Shown here piece after piece: positions 1 through 11,288 of a DNA stretch of 64,000 bases. Made by a program: the position numbers and the translations under genes. The DNA is from Dipodascopsis uninucleata var. uninucleata (lineage: Eukaryota; Ascomycota; Lipomycetes; Lipomycetales; Lipomycetaceae), in the NCBI GenBank assembly GCA_030568195.1, contig JAJLTO010000011.1:310001-374000 (forward strand). Reading direction: 5' to 3'. The first letter of the stretch is position 1; each line of letters begins with the position of its first letter. Under the pieces are notes generated by a model. It was not told the DNA's origin and did no database searches. It was given only the letters and a program-made list of their open reading frames with translations.

Positions 1-787
1 TGGACTCCAGTTGACTACATACGGCGCGAAGAGATATTTACAGATTCATCCACAGACTATAAATATTCCACAGTTTGATCCATCAGCAATCGTCAAGGAT
101 GTTAAACAGAAGAACAACAGCAAAGGATCTGCTGGAAATCTAAAGGGGCAATCATCGTCTAGCAGCGGAAGAAATGGCAACGGGCTGCTATGGCAGGCTC
201 ATGGATTGAACAATGCAGCTGCTGCAACAGAGTCCGCGAAGTCTGAAGCAGACATTTTAAGTTCAATATTTGAATCAGAGGAACCACCTTCAAAGGAGGA
301 ACTTGAAAAACTTCTTAGTGATGCCAAGAAGAAGCTCAATGCTGTATCTCGGGAAACTAACAAGGCCGAGAAGAAGCTAGCATCGGCTGCTACTGACCCT
401 AAAACCGAAAGATATGTTGAGCAGAAGCCTGCTGAGAAAAAATACAGAAAGTTTACCCCACGAAAGGCTGCCTTGACGCTCACTCCCAATGCCGTGTCGC
501 ATGTTAAGGATCTGATGGATCTTCCTGAGCCGAAGTTACTCCGAATTGGTGTCCGAAATCGTGGTTGCTCCGGACTTCAGTATCATTTAGAGTATGTTGA
601 CGTACCGGGCAAGTTTGATGAAGAGGTGGTACAGGATGGTGTCAAGGTTTTGATTGATTCTAAAGCACTTTTCAGCATAATCGGTAGCGAGATGGACTGG
701 GTTGACGATAAACTTAGTAATCGGTTCGTTTTTCATAATCCCAATATCAAAGGCGAATGCGGATGTGGAGAGTCTTTCATGGTTTAG
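1..787 (+). CDS. ISA1: ISA1-type iron-sulfur cluster assembly protein (5' end cut)
   Basis: A-type (HesB/IscA) scaffold/carrier. The family works in the mitochondrial matrix in late [4Fe-4S] cluster maturation with Isa2 and Iba57. The C-terminal 110 residues carry the family signature: a first cysteine in NRGCSGLQYHL and a terminal CGCGESF with the paired ligand cysteines. CGCGESF favours the Isa1 over the Isa2 branch. The frame is open to the left edge with no ATG, so the start lies outside the window or in an upstream exon. The roughly 150 residues before the domain are low-complexity and lysine/serine-rich, with a coiled segment (EELEKLLSDAKKKLNA); this is longer than in yeast Isa1 and probably includes the presequence. 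The stop is TAG at 785-787. Confidence 0.9.
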   Translation, partial: GLQLTTYGAKRYLQIHPQTINIPQFDPSAIVKDVKQKNNSKGSAGNLKGQSSSSSGRNGNGLLWQAHGLNNAAAATESAKSEADILSSIFESEEPPSKEELEKLLSDAKKKLNAVSRETNKAEKKLASAATDPKTERYVEQKPAEKKYRKFTPRKAALTLTPNAVSHVKDLMDLPEPKLLRIGVRNRGCSGLQYHLEYVDVPGKFDEEVVQDGVKVLIDSKALFSIIGSEMDWVDDKLSNRFVFHNPNIKGECGCGESFMV

Positions 788-1335
788 AATGAATATTAAC
801 ATAGATATATAATGCGCATATAACTGCATGGTCAATAAGTTATTAGACGATACAGATATAACAGTCTGATCGTGAAAAATGCAGTATTATATAAGTTTTT
901 TTGGGTTTTTCCATGTATATGTACGATTTCTGTATATATCTGGCTTTCTTTTCATTTTGCATATGGGTTTTAATTTCCATTTCCATTTCATTAACAAACA
1001 TTTCATGTTAAAATCGCTGATGCTTATAGTTGATGCTATATCGATTGCTAGTTGATTTTATAAATCCTGAACTGTTTATCCTTTCTTTCTGTCATATTTA
1101 TGCACGTTTAACAAATTTGATGTATTAATTTCGGAGTTATGGGTTTAAATATTCTATGTATTGTCGTATAATACATTCTATTAATATTTGAGATAAGACT
1201 ACATATTTTCGTATCGTCGCTTCATTAATCCTTATTTATACAATTCTTTTCTTGACTTTTTCGTCGGATTTTTGATGACCCTAAATATTCTTATTTGTTC
1301 AATGACTTTTTTTGTTGAACTTCTGGCCACCTTAT
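788..1335. other. Intergenic, AT-rich
   Basis: This is the 3' flank of ISA1. No convincing coding segment, tRNA or repeat was seen. Confidence 0.5.
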
Positions 1336-1696
1336 TCAAGCTTTTCTTTCAATGACGCTGTGCGGCAGACTTCTATTTAATGTCTGCAGTATAATGGTAT
1401 TTGACCGATGTAGTGCGTGTCGGAATATGTTTCTGCTCTGTATCGACTCAGCAAGCTCATTTATTTCATGGCGCCACCTACGTCCAAAAAAAACCGTTTC
1501 TCTTGCTGATATACTTTCAGATTTCCCGTACATCTTTGTTAAACTCGATAGCAAGAATCTCTGACCGAATATTATGTAATATGTTTGTGTTTATTATGTA
1601 ATTTGTGATTTTATATTTCTTAAGCGAAAAAATAATGACACATGTGAGCCGCAGTGTCACGTTCACGGTGCTGGTCAATCCATGGAAAGACATCAT
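1336..1696 (-). CDS. Possible small orphan protein (two exons)
   Basis: This is a tentative model. Exon 1 starts at ATG 1696 and ends at 1667 or 1661 (two in-frame GTGA donors). Exon 2 runs 1560-1336, after an acceptor TCAG at 1562-1561, and ends in TGA. The product would be about 85 residues. The first 30 lack acidic residues before KSES and look like a mitochondrial presequence (MMSFHGLTST, then RFLLSSLTKMYGK). The rest is a basic amphipathic stretch (GRRWRHEINELAES) ending RSLPHSVIERKA. I do not recognise the family. The opposite strand also has short open frames here, so the assignment rests on composition and splice signals only. Confidence 0.3.
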
Positions 1697-1910
1697 AGCT
1701 TGCGATATTTTATCTAACAAAATCCACTCAGACTCAAGGTTTTTTAGTATTGACTATTCTAAATACCGAAGATAGAGAGAAATATTTGTAGGATTTATTG
1801 TACCTAGCTAGAACATTAACGAAGGCTGTACTTCAAACTACATCATTTCTCGACTACTCGGATAGTACTGGGATCCTATTGTGGCTGTCTGTATAAATAG
1901 AGAAGACAAT

Positions 1911-3167
1911 ATGGCTGAAACGCTAGGAAGATCAGGTGTCGGAGGCCACTCGAGAAGCTTGTCGTCCTCGCTTTTGCATACACCGACCACTATATCTTAC
2001 ACGGTGCTCAACTATGCTCTCTCCATGGTGAACTCCAAGCTACAATCGCGCGAAATAGACGAGCTCGAGAACAACCATAATGGCTTTGATAACGGTGGAG
2101 CCGATAACGAGTTCCTTCACTTTAACGCCAATAGATCCAAGTCACTAGAACAAGACAGCAACAATAATAACTGTTCAGAAAGCTGTTACTGTCGACAAAT
2201 CATGATAAACACTGCGTCCGATTTTTGCAAGAACGAGTTTCCCAACACTGTCGGTGGTATTGGAAATGGCTGGCGCGATACTGAATGTAGTCATGTTAAC
2301 TCCAGTGCCGGCGAGATCAATTATAAATATACTAAACTGGGCTATAGGATGATAGGTGAAGTGCTAAGTGAGATGCAAGTTCAAGGAAATACCTCTGGTA
2401 CTCAAAATAGTAGCTCTGTTCTCTCTCCTCTCTCTCTTACTCACTACCTAAAAGGCTACAGGACTCCACCTGAGAATTTATCGTCAGTATCGACTGTTGT
2501 CGGCACAAATGGAAATGCTATTGGTGGAAACAGGAATAGTTCTGCAGGATCGTCGGTCGAACGGACCGGTCGAAACCTTGAAGGAGGAAATAGTTTCGCT
2601 CGGCAGATGTTCATGCACTCTCTAGCATATCTGCTTCGTGCTTTGCCGGAGGATGTTAGCTACATTGAGTCTGTGGACATCGGAAGAGCTCTTCCAGATT
2701 GTATATTAGATGGAGAGTATAAAAGACGTAATTTGGATACTTCTGGATATTCTAATAACACAGCGAATTCATTGATGTCAACACATTCAGGTATAAATTC
2801 ATCAGAATCTTGTGTATCATTGCACAACCATAACCAGCATCATTGTTCCAGAGATCAGCACCAACAGCATTTCATGGCGGATAGGTCTGTAGTACAGGAT
2901 ATAGTTGTATATTTTATTCGACTAATAGCTATCATACTGAGGATATTAGTTCCACATGTTGTAACTTTTATGAGAAAGACAATTACAATGGAAAGACAGT
3001 ACAAGTTCTCGCAACGGGCGCTTGGAGCTTGGGTCATATTTCTCGACTGGCTCTCTCAGAGCTCAATAGGAGTTGCAATTATGGCTCTTAGTCTACAACT
3101 GATAGGTGCGGTGGGCAAAGGAATTGCAGAGGGACTTGCGGCTGTCTCTAAAGATGAATATAACTAG
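1911..3167 (+). CDS. Orphan Asn/Ser-rich membrane protein
   Basis: Single-exon product of 418 residues. The longer open frame starts with GTG at 1881; the first ATG is at 1911 (MAETLGRSG). Residues 1-240 are rich in Asn, Ser and Gly. A structured block around 240-280 contains SLAYLLRALPEDVSYIESVD. The C-terminal 90 residues hold two or three hydrophobic segments (IVVYFIRLIAIILRILVPHV; IGVAIMALSLQLIGAVGKGI) joined by a basic linker (FMRKTITMERQYKFSQR). I recall the LRALP motif and a hydrophobic tail from uncharacterised fungal proteins, but cannot name the family. Location in an internal membrane is an inference. Confidence 0.7.
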   Translation: MAETLGRSGVGGHSRSLSSSLLHTPTTISYTVLNYALSMVNSKLQSREIDELENNHNGFDNGGADNEFLHFNANRSKSLEQDSNNNNCSESCYCRQIMINTASDFCKNEFPNTVGGIGNGWRDTECSHVNSSAGEINYKYTKLGYRMIGEVLSEMQVQGNTSGTQNSSSVLSPLSLTHYLKGYRTPPENLSSVSTVVGTNGNAIGGNRNSSAGSSVERTGRNLEGGNSFARQMFMHSLAYLLRALPEDVSYIESVDIGRALPDCILDGEYKRRNLDTSGYSNNTANSLMSTHSGINSSESCVSLHNHNQHHCSRDQHQQHFMADRSVVQDIVVYFIRLIAIILRILVPHVVTFMRKTITMERQYKFSQRALGAWVIFLDWLSQSSIGVAIMALSLQLIGAVGKGIAEGLAAVSKDEYN

Positions 3168-3615
3168 GGCAACCAGAAATTTACTAAGTAACTACCTAAG
3201 GCCTACTAGGAGCTGCTCTTAAGTCTTCTGGATTGTTTTGATTATAGGGTTTTTTATTTCGTGTGTAGAACCCTCTTTGTCAATCTATGTTATCAGTGTT
3301 TATATTTTTGTTATAAAGGATTTGCTAGACTCAGATATATATTTTAATTGTCTTGCAAGTCGGCGGCTAGTGAATTGGCATACGAAACGAATGACTGATA
3401 GAAACTTACACGATACTTATGTTAGTTTGCTTTCGCTGACACTAGTATGATTGTAACTAAATATGTGAAGTTGTAGATAATGGTTTTTATTTTGAAACTA
3501 TGTATGTAGAATTTTCTCTTCTTGCTTATCTAGCACCAAAATATATGTAACACATTTTGCCATTCTCGTGAGATAAATGCAAATCCCAGATATTCTCGAA
3601 GACAATGAAAAGTAC
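3168..3615. other. Convergent intergenic spacer
   Basis: This lies between the 3' ends of the orphan membrane protein gene and the CCDC124-like gene. Nothing beyond AT-rich 3' flanks was seen. Confidence 0.5.
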
Positions 3616-4335
3616 TCATGCGGCAAGACGTTTTTCTGTAGATTGCTTGATCTTCTCCTTAACCTCCACGATCTCTGATTTGGTAGCATTATGTTTAATT
3701 GTGACCTGGTTGAATGGATTCTCTGGAGATTTGTCAAACTCCTTCTTTATAAGTTCCTTCATTTGATTCAATCTCAAACCCTTGTGTTCCTCTTTCACTT
3801 CCGGCAATCTGCGCTCTTCATACGCTGCATATGCTGCTTTATATCGTCGCTCAGGGTGCCTGTCAATACCTTCTGTCAGTGATCCCTTCTTGCCTACTCC
3901 ACTAATAGACAGTGCGTCCAAAGCATCGTCTATATTAGAGGCATTCAAAGTAATTGAATCTTTATTTGACAAGAAGTCATCGATCTTGTTGGCACGCTTG
4001 CCAGCAATCTTATCTGCTCCACGCATCTTAGGCTTCGAAGGAAGACTAGCTTCTTCTTCTTTGAGCATGGCCTCTCGCTCTTGTTTCTTTCGCAATGCTT
4101 CTAGCCTCTTTGCTTCAGCATCTTCCTTCTTCGCATTACCCTTGGCTCCTTTCTGCCATTCTCGATCTTCTAGCTCTGCTACTTTACGATCCGCATCGGA
4201 TTTTTTAGCAGCTGCAGCTTCTGCCTTTCTGGCATTTCCTGCTGCCTAGCTCATTGTCAACTTCTAGTACACAATATCAAACACGTACGATCAACTTACC
4301 TTTTTCGAGTTCTCGCCAGCTGGTTTCTTGCCCAT
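3616..4335 (-). CDS. CCDC124/Oxs1 (Lso2-like) coiled-coil protein
   Basis: Family members bind ribosomes; yeast Lso2 and human CCDC124 occupy idle 80S ribosomes during recovery from starvation. Exon 1 is 4335-4300 (12 codons, MGKKPAGENSKK), the intron is 4299-4246, and exon 2 is 4245-3616; 221 residues in total. The first 110 residues are a long Lys/Glu/Ala-rich helix (ARKAEAAAAKKSDADRKVAE). The C-terminal half carries the conserved block HPERRYKAAYAAYEERRLPE followed by LRLNQMKELIKKEF and SPENPFNQ. Full length and the exon 1 sequence match the CCDC124 pattern. The gene is divergent from PPWD1 across about 320 bp that must hold both promoters. Confidence 0.88.
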
Positions 4336-4653
4336 CTTGTGACCTTAAATATTATTTGACACTCCTGGAATTTCCCGGTAGATTACTGATCCCTAGCAAA
4401 CCAGACGGTCTCACTATCTCCTTGGAGAGCTGATATAATATGAAGCTAATTTTAGTTTAGAATAAGGATTGTAAGTAGTGAGACTATAGAAATGCCCTTG
4501 GAAGAAATAAGAAATGTCGATTTTCGAGTAGAACAAAGAGCAGATGTGTTACCCGGGACTGATGTCGGTTTTCTCAATATAATTTCTCTTTACCAATTCA
4601 GATAACCCTCGAACAGGTCAAGCATATAAATTTATTGCTGTCAACTGGATGCG

Positions 4654-6988
4654 ATGGTCGGGACAAAGAGGCAGATACAAGAGTCAAGCGATGATAAAGG
4701 TAGGAGTTATTTGAAGCAGTTACAAATACGTTACTTATATTCTCAGAAATAGAAACAGAAATGCCGGCGTCGCAAGCTGAATCAGAGGAATCGTCAGATG
4801 GTGATGATGATTTTGGACCCTCGTTACCTTCAGTTAATGCTCCTAGAAAGAAACGGAGAGGTAAGTGTAATTATTTACGAATTATTGGATATTTTCTTTG
4901 AAATTGCTAACAATGTACTTACTCTATTCATACGGTTTAGTATTCAAGCATGAAAAGATATATCTAAATAATATGCCATCATTTGAGCGATACACAAAAT
5001 CATACATGCATCGTGCAGACGTTCGCTTTGTAAACGTTGCCTCTGATACAAATTTTGTTCTGACAATGTCAGAAGATGGTATATTGAAATTTTGGAAAAA
5101 GCTTTCCAAAGGAATTGAATTCGTAAAACAATTTGCCGCGCATTCAGGATCGATAACTGGTACATCTTTGAGTGCTGATGGCAAGCTGTATGCTAGTATC
5201 GCTACCGACAACACTATCAAAATATTTGACGTCTCGAATTTTGACATGATAAATATAATAAATCTCAAGTTTAGGCCCAGATGTGTTTGCTGGTTACAAA
5301 AGCGGAATCAGGCAGAAGCGTACATTGCAGTGTGAGTATATCTTTTTTTAGATTCTGCGTACTTTCTGGAAAATACTAATCGCTCTTGCGTTTAAAGATC
5401 GGATAAAAATTCTAGTAGAATTATGATTTATGATTCAAGAGGTGATCAGGAGCCTCTATATGTACTTCCTGAGCTTCATAAGGTACCAGTAGTGGCTCTC
5501 AACTTCAATCCTATATATGACTGTGTTCTTAGTGTCGACGAACTAGGTATGATTGAATATTGGCAGCCAAGCGGAGACTATGACAAGCCTGATCACGTCT
5601 TCCAGTTTAAAAGTTCCACGGATCTCTATGAATTTCGCAAGGTATGTTTCGAATGGATGATATTTTTCTTAAACGACTGGCCTTTATCTCACATTCGAAT
5701 TATAGAATAAATGCGTGCCTTCCAGTATTGAGTTCTCTCCAGATGGAAAGCATTTTGCTACTTTCTCATTTCCAGATCGTCAAGTTCGTATTTTTGACTA
5801 TAAAAGTGGCAAAATGACACGAAAATATGACGAGAGCATAAGCGTGGCAAACGAAATGCAACAGTCCGGTACGGCTCTACGGATTCTTGACGATATTGAC
5901 TTTGGCAGACGAATGGCCGTGGAACGCGACCTGGACAAAGATGATGATAAACAGCAACGAATAAACGCTATATTTGATGACTCAGGTTATTATGTTATCT
6001 ATGCTACTTACCTGGGTATAAAAGGTACGAATTGTTTTCTTTAGTGTTAGTTTGCAGTTCGACTTACACATTGTATAGTCGTGAATATAGTTACCAATAA
6101 ATGTGTCCGCTTGTTTGGTTCTGAGGATAATATTAGATTTTTAAATCTTTCAATGTATCAAGGAACTCCTAACAGGAAGGACATTATGACAGTTGAAATG
6201 GCCGCCTCAGATAATACTTTGGTTTCAGAGTCCTTCACGACAGATCCTACGCTCTTCGCTACTGCGCTTACCAAAAAGCGATTTTATCTGTTTACTAAAT
6301 ATGATGGCGAATTGTAAGTCTTTCTTTTAAGATAATTGTACTTAAGTACTAACTGGTATACAGTATTTCAATTAAGGGAGAACGAGATGTTTTCAATGAA
6401 AAGCCTACTAGAGCGGATCGTGAAAAATCTGCTGAGGTAGCAAAGAAACGTCAACTTAGCAATGCTGTCACGTTACATACTTCCATGGGTGACATTCATA
6501 TCAGGCTTTTTCCTGAGCATGCACCTCTTGCAGTCGAAAATTTCGTTACTCACTGCAGAAATGGATATTATGACTCTACTATATTCCACCGTGTTATTAA
6601 AAAGTTCATGATTCAGTGTGGTGATCCGCTTGGAGACGGTACTGGTGGTGAAAGTATATGGGGAAAGGAATTCAAAGATGAATTTTCAGTGCTCAAGCAT
6701 GATCGTCCTTTCACTGTTAGCATGGCAAATAGAGGACCGAACACAAATGGATCTCAATTTTTTATCACCACCGAGAACACTGTAAGTATTATAACTATAC
6801 AAATCACTTATTATACTCTGCTACATTATATTAATAATTCTTTATAGCCGTGGCTTGACAACAAACATACAGTATTTGGACGTGTAACATCGGGTATGGA
6901 TATAGTTAAGCGAATAGAAAATTTGAAATGCGATAAAGATGACAAGCCTGAAGATCCACCTTCTATTGTTTCAACATCTGTATTATAG
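4654..6988 (+). CDS. PPWD1: WD40-cyclophilin peptidyl-prolyl isomerase, PPWD1-like
   Basis: Nuclear cyclophilin with an N-terminal WD40 propeller; in animals PPWD1 associates with late spliceosomes. Eight exons: 4654-4699, 4747-4860, 4941-5331, 5398-5641, 5706-6024, 6079-6313, 6364-6781, 6848-6988. All join in frame to 635 residues (human PPWD1 is about 646). The acidic leader [10 protein letters not shown] and basic PRKKRR precede [18 protein letters not shown], a hallmark of the family. WD repeats include GILKFWKK and [20 protein letters not shown]. The last 165 residues are the isomerase: [15 protein letters not shown], then [12 protein letters not shown] and [12 protein letters not shown], with the catalytic Arg (FHR) and the Trp/His pair present. 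It converges on PEX1 with only 167 bp between the stops. Confidence 0.95.
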
Positions 6989-7155
6989 AAGCAAACAGTA
7001 ATGGATTTTATGTATACTATTATATATTTACGCAAATATAGCTGAAATGTCTTATCTATGGAAATTTTTAAATTTGTTATATACAGAACGCCTTAAAAAT
7101 GCAAGCATTTAATATTCCAAAATCATAAAAGTAATAATAATAAGCTTTAACAACT

Positions 7156-10100
7156 TCACATAAGTGTAGCACGTCCTCCAATATCGTTACTTGCCATACC
7201 ATTAGGCATTTCGCCACTTCTACCAGACGTAAATTCATAATAAATCTTAGACAATCTCTGACGTTCATTTACAGATATACTAGGCTTTGTCGTAGCCAAA
7301 GATCTATTGATATGTGCGACTTCGATGATAATATTTGTGTACATTTTCGAATCTGCAGATAGTTCTGCCTCTGTTGCTCGTACATCATTAGGACTCGCCC
7401 TTCTCATCTGAGATTCAATCTTGAATAATTCTGTTAACAATACGCGCAATCAATGTTAATAGTATTCACATACCTTTGAGATTATATCCTCCTCTCTAGA
7501 AGGAGTTCTAGCTTTGGAACTGTCGCACTCATTTTTCGGCTTCGGGATCTGGAGCTCAAAGCATTCTATAGAGGAGTTCTTTGAAAATTGATTTTCTACT
7601 ATGTCAATCTTCGATTGACTTGATAAAGATGTCTCAGTATTCATTAAGTCATGGATGGCTTCCAGATGCGCATTGTAAAGAAGAGCTTGTAAATCAGCAC
7701 TGGAATAACCTGAAGTTTCCTCAGCAATTTTATTAACGTCAACATCATCAGACAAGTGCATCTTTTTCGCTAGAATACTGATAATATCAGCTCTGTCATG
7801 GAATGATGGCATGTCACATAGTAGAGACTTATCCAGACGTCCAGGTCGTAAAAGTGCTGAATCAATAAGGTCTGGCCGACTTGTAGCGGCTAACACATAA
7901 ACTCCTTCTAAGCCCTCTGCTCCATCCATCTGAGTAAGCATCTGATTCACGACTCGATCAGTGACGCCAGTACTATCATGTCCTCTGTTTAAAGCGTTAG
8001 TATTATATAGACAATCAAACCAATTTTGCAAGCATATAACAAACCTCTTAGGAGCTATAGAATCAAATTCATCGAAAAACAAGATACATGGTCTAGCAGC
8101 TTGAGCTCGTTCAAACAACTCGCGGATCGACTTTTCACTAGCACCAATATACTTGTTTAAAATCTCTGGTCCCTTAATAGAAATGAAATTTAATCCACAT
8201 TCATGCGCAACAGCAGAAGCCAAAAATGTTTTCCCGCATCCTGGATATCCATATAGTAAAAGTCCAGATCGTAACCTAAGAGGACATTTTTCAAATATGG
8301 GAGCATACTTTGTTGGCCACTCTAACGTCTCAAGTAGTACCCTTTTCGTCTCTTTGAGCCCTCCAATGTCATTCCAAGATACAGTTGACTTTTGAAGATT
8401 CACACCTCGTAAACTCGAGGGCGTGAAATCTTTCAGCACTCTCTCAAAATCTTCCTGTATTACATTCTTTCCACTCAAGCTGCTAGGCTGTTCACCACTC
8501 TCAAGTGCTCTAATTAGAGACTCATGAACAGCTCTCTGTACCAACGTTTTAATATCGGAAGGAACAAATCCTTCAGTTCTAGCTGAAATCTCTAACAAGT
8601 CGAGCTGCGGTTGGTCAAGTCCAACGTGCTGAGTTATAAAATTCTCCAAAAGGTCTCTCCGCCTATTTTTGTCTGGTGCCTTTAAATGAATCATGTCGCC
8701 AAATAAATGATTACTTGTAATGAGCTTGTGGGAAGAAGCATTTGAAGATGCCGTAGCAACAATTGTTAACTTTCTGTACTTTGAAGTGTTATTGACCAGT
8801 TTCACAAAAATTTCCGATAACTGACGTGTTTTACTAGAATCTATATGTTCAACCTCTTCTGGAATCAGCTTATCTATTCCCTCAAACATAACAACACTCG
8901 GAGCATACCAAGCAGCTTCCGAAAATATCTTCTGTAGTGTTTCTTTTATCACGGGCAAACGCTCCTCGGTGAAGTCGCTGCAAGAAACTGTGAAATTATA
9001 CACAAGCTCGCTAGAAAGTTGATTTTGGAGCCATTTAAGCAGTGCTGATTTACCAGATCCAGATGAACCTGTAACTAATACACCAGTGCCGCGTTTTAGA
9101 CTTTGTGTAGCCTTTGCTAGCAAATCATCGACACCTAGCAACTTCTGGTCATCAGAAAGCTCTAACTTTCGCAGCCAGCTTGGCTTCTCGACATACGGTA
9201 TTTCATGCTTCACTTCAAGCTTAACGTTGGTATCCGATATATTGGATACCCATCCATCCGCATGCTCGAACTCTATTATTCCTCCATATCTCATAATGGT
9301 ATTAGAGATACAAGGTAATCGCATCATATTTGTTATAGGGGACGTAAACAGGCCGCTATCAATGAGAATTTCTCCAATAATATCTGAATAAGGACTCAAT
9401 GAATTTCCGCCGACCTTAACGGTCTTCTTGTCTATTTGACCAGGCTCGGTGAAAGGGTGAACGAAAATGCATCGAGGAACTTTTGACAGGGGTTTCGGTG
9501 CAGCTTCAATCCAAACAATATTTCCTAGTGTACCCTCCAAACCAAGAGTAGTAGAAAGCCTGTATGAAAGTGCAACTGAGCCTATAGGCATTGTATCTAC
9601 CTGAAATACAGTTGCAACCACTTTTCTAGCAACAGCAAAAGTTTGGTCATCTTGCTGAGTGTTTTGCCCTATGGCTGAAGGCTGAGAATTACCGTGACCA
9701 GAACCAGACTGTACAAATGTAGGTTTAACAAGGCTAACAGAAGCAGCCACCGAATGTTTAACGATTGTATGGATGTCTTCATTGTTGGCATAAATTGCGA
9801 TCAATTTATTTGCAGTAGAATTTTCTTTGCTTAGACACTGGTCTCGTTCAAAGTATGGATGTGGCATAGGAATTGCTCGTAGCATTATGCTCGAGGTACT
9901 TTTATCAGTCGAGACCTTCTTCAGACTCGGTGCTCGCCCTTGCTTTTTTTGAGTGCTATTGGAGCTTTGCTGTTTCTTTACCTTCGGAGCGACTATAACC
10001 TCGGCATTTGGCGACAGTTTGGCAAACGCAAAGTCCTCCTTGAAGTCTGGTTCAATTTTCGTAACTTTTAATGATGATATTATCGAACCCGCCACATATA

Positions 10101-10724
10101 CAACCACTTTCTGTGAGAGAGAAACAGCTCTAATTTGACTTAACATACTATTTTCAAGCACTTGCGCATGTAGCTCAATGTTCTCCCAGTCAGTTGTCGT
10201 GAGAGGCTCCAGATGGATCACATGTGCTTCAGGCGGGTTGACATGTAGGCGAAGTATCACCTAGCATGATCCGCGTTAGTTCGCTATCATTCGTATTTAA
10301 TCTTCAGCGTTCTGAAAATCTCTTGTATGGATACACACCTCTTGTCCTTCGTCTAGTCCGATGCTTTTAGCGAAAACCGGATCTATCTCTATGTAACTTG
10401 AGCCACCGGACCGAAGCTCATGTTTTGACGAGGAGAACCCAGTCCATCCGACGTATGATCGTTCATCGTCCGCTCCCCTTTTCTTCTTTGTGATTTCGAC
10501 AATCACATTTTGTACTGGCTACAATACATAATAATCAACAAGTTAGCTGTGACCTACTGCTACTCGTTCCTGGCCATGAGCAAAGGTACTTCATCCCACA
10601 ATAACCCTCGACACTCTGAACCTACCACATATGAATTACCGAGCAAACTAGTGAGAGAAGGCGGTAAGTTAGCAAGCGAAGATCGCAGCGGTGCAATCGT
10701 TACCACTGCATCTATTGAAGACAT
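7156..10724 (-). CDS. PEX1: Peroxisomal biogenesis AAA ATPase Pex1
   Basis: With Pex6 it forms the hexameric motor that pulls ubiquitinated Pex5 out of the peroxisomal membrane. Five exons: 10724-10626, 10518-10339, 10260-8045, 7984-7474, and 7419-7156 (an alternative acceptor would start the last at 7407). About 1089 residues. The N-terminal domain shows LRSSLANLPPSLTSLL and YVGWTGF. D1 has Walker A GSSGSGKSALL and a weak Walker B (VVMFEGIDKL), as expected for the inactive D1 of this family. D2 has GYPGCGKTFLASAVAHECG, Walker B ILFFDEFDSIAPKR, and RPDLIDSALLRPGRLD. The C-terminus RSGEMPNG...IGGRATLM is family-typical. The 60-nt intron 8044-7985 is in frame without a stop. Exon 1 was inferred from homology and splice sites. 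Confidence 0.95.
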
Positions 10725-11288
10725 TGTGATCTTATGATCATCTGATAGTATTGACTGAAAAAAATCATAAAAAACATAACTTGCACAGAGAGAAGAAATG
10801 CGTAGAACTAAATATAGTGCCGGATTTTGTTTCGTTATAAAAGCTGAAATATATGCGACTGTCATTATTTTGGAGTATGCAGTACCGATAATACATATAA
10901 GAATGCGCTTGTAATGTCGTACTTGTAGCTCCATAATATAATATTGTGGGGTACTCTTCAGCTGCCGAATGCTCTGATCCGGGTAACAACATGTCTATAT
11001 TTGGTTGCATATATGCCATATTTACACTGATAAATATGTTACGCTTGACGCGTCTCTTTAACCTTTTTAATACGTGTTTTAATAGCTGAACGCGTCTTTA
11101 AATTTATCACTAACCCCTTTCTAACCACTAATGAATAATATGCAGATAGATTCTAATTCTTTCACATCTTTCAGACATCGGTTCTTTTGTTTACGGTTTT
11201 CGCTGTCAAGTCATTAGTTTACTGGTATCTACATAATCCTCATTCTTTTATACATCATCTGTGCCAATCAAGATAGCTGCAGGTAAAG
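10725..11288. other. Divergent promoter region PEX1/MCM7
   Basis: 564 bp between the two start codons. It contains two ACGCGT boxes described separately. No further coding exon was identified. Confidence 0.6.
11048..11095. promoter_or_regulatory. Pair of MCB boxes (ACGCGT) upstream of MCM7
   Basis: Perfect palindromes ACGCGT lie at 11048-11053 and 11090-11095, 42 bp apart and about 195-240 bp upstream of the MCM7 ATG. In fungi this MluI cell-cycle box is bound by MBF (Mbp1/Swi6 type) and drives G1/S transcription of replication genes. The assignment rests on the motif, its duplication and the nature of the downstream gene; no binding data are available here. Confidence 0.6.

Noticed and set aside
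3782-4249. 155-codon plus-strand frame opposite the CCDC124-like gene
   Set aside because: The minus strand carries the recognisable protein; the plus frame is low-complexity Ser/Ala.
10510-10737. 75-codon plus-strand frame with an internal ATG (MSKGTSSHNN)
   Set aside because: It overlaps antisense PEX1 exon 1 and intron 1, where the minus strand encodes the conserved LPPSLTSLL.
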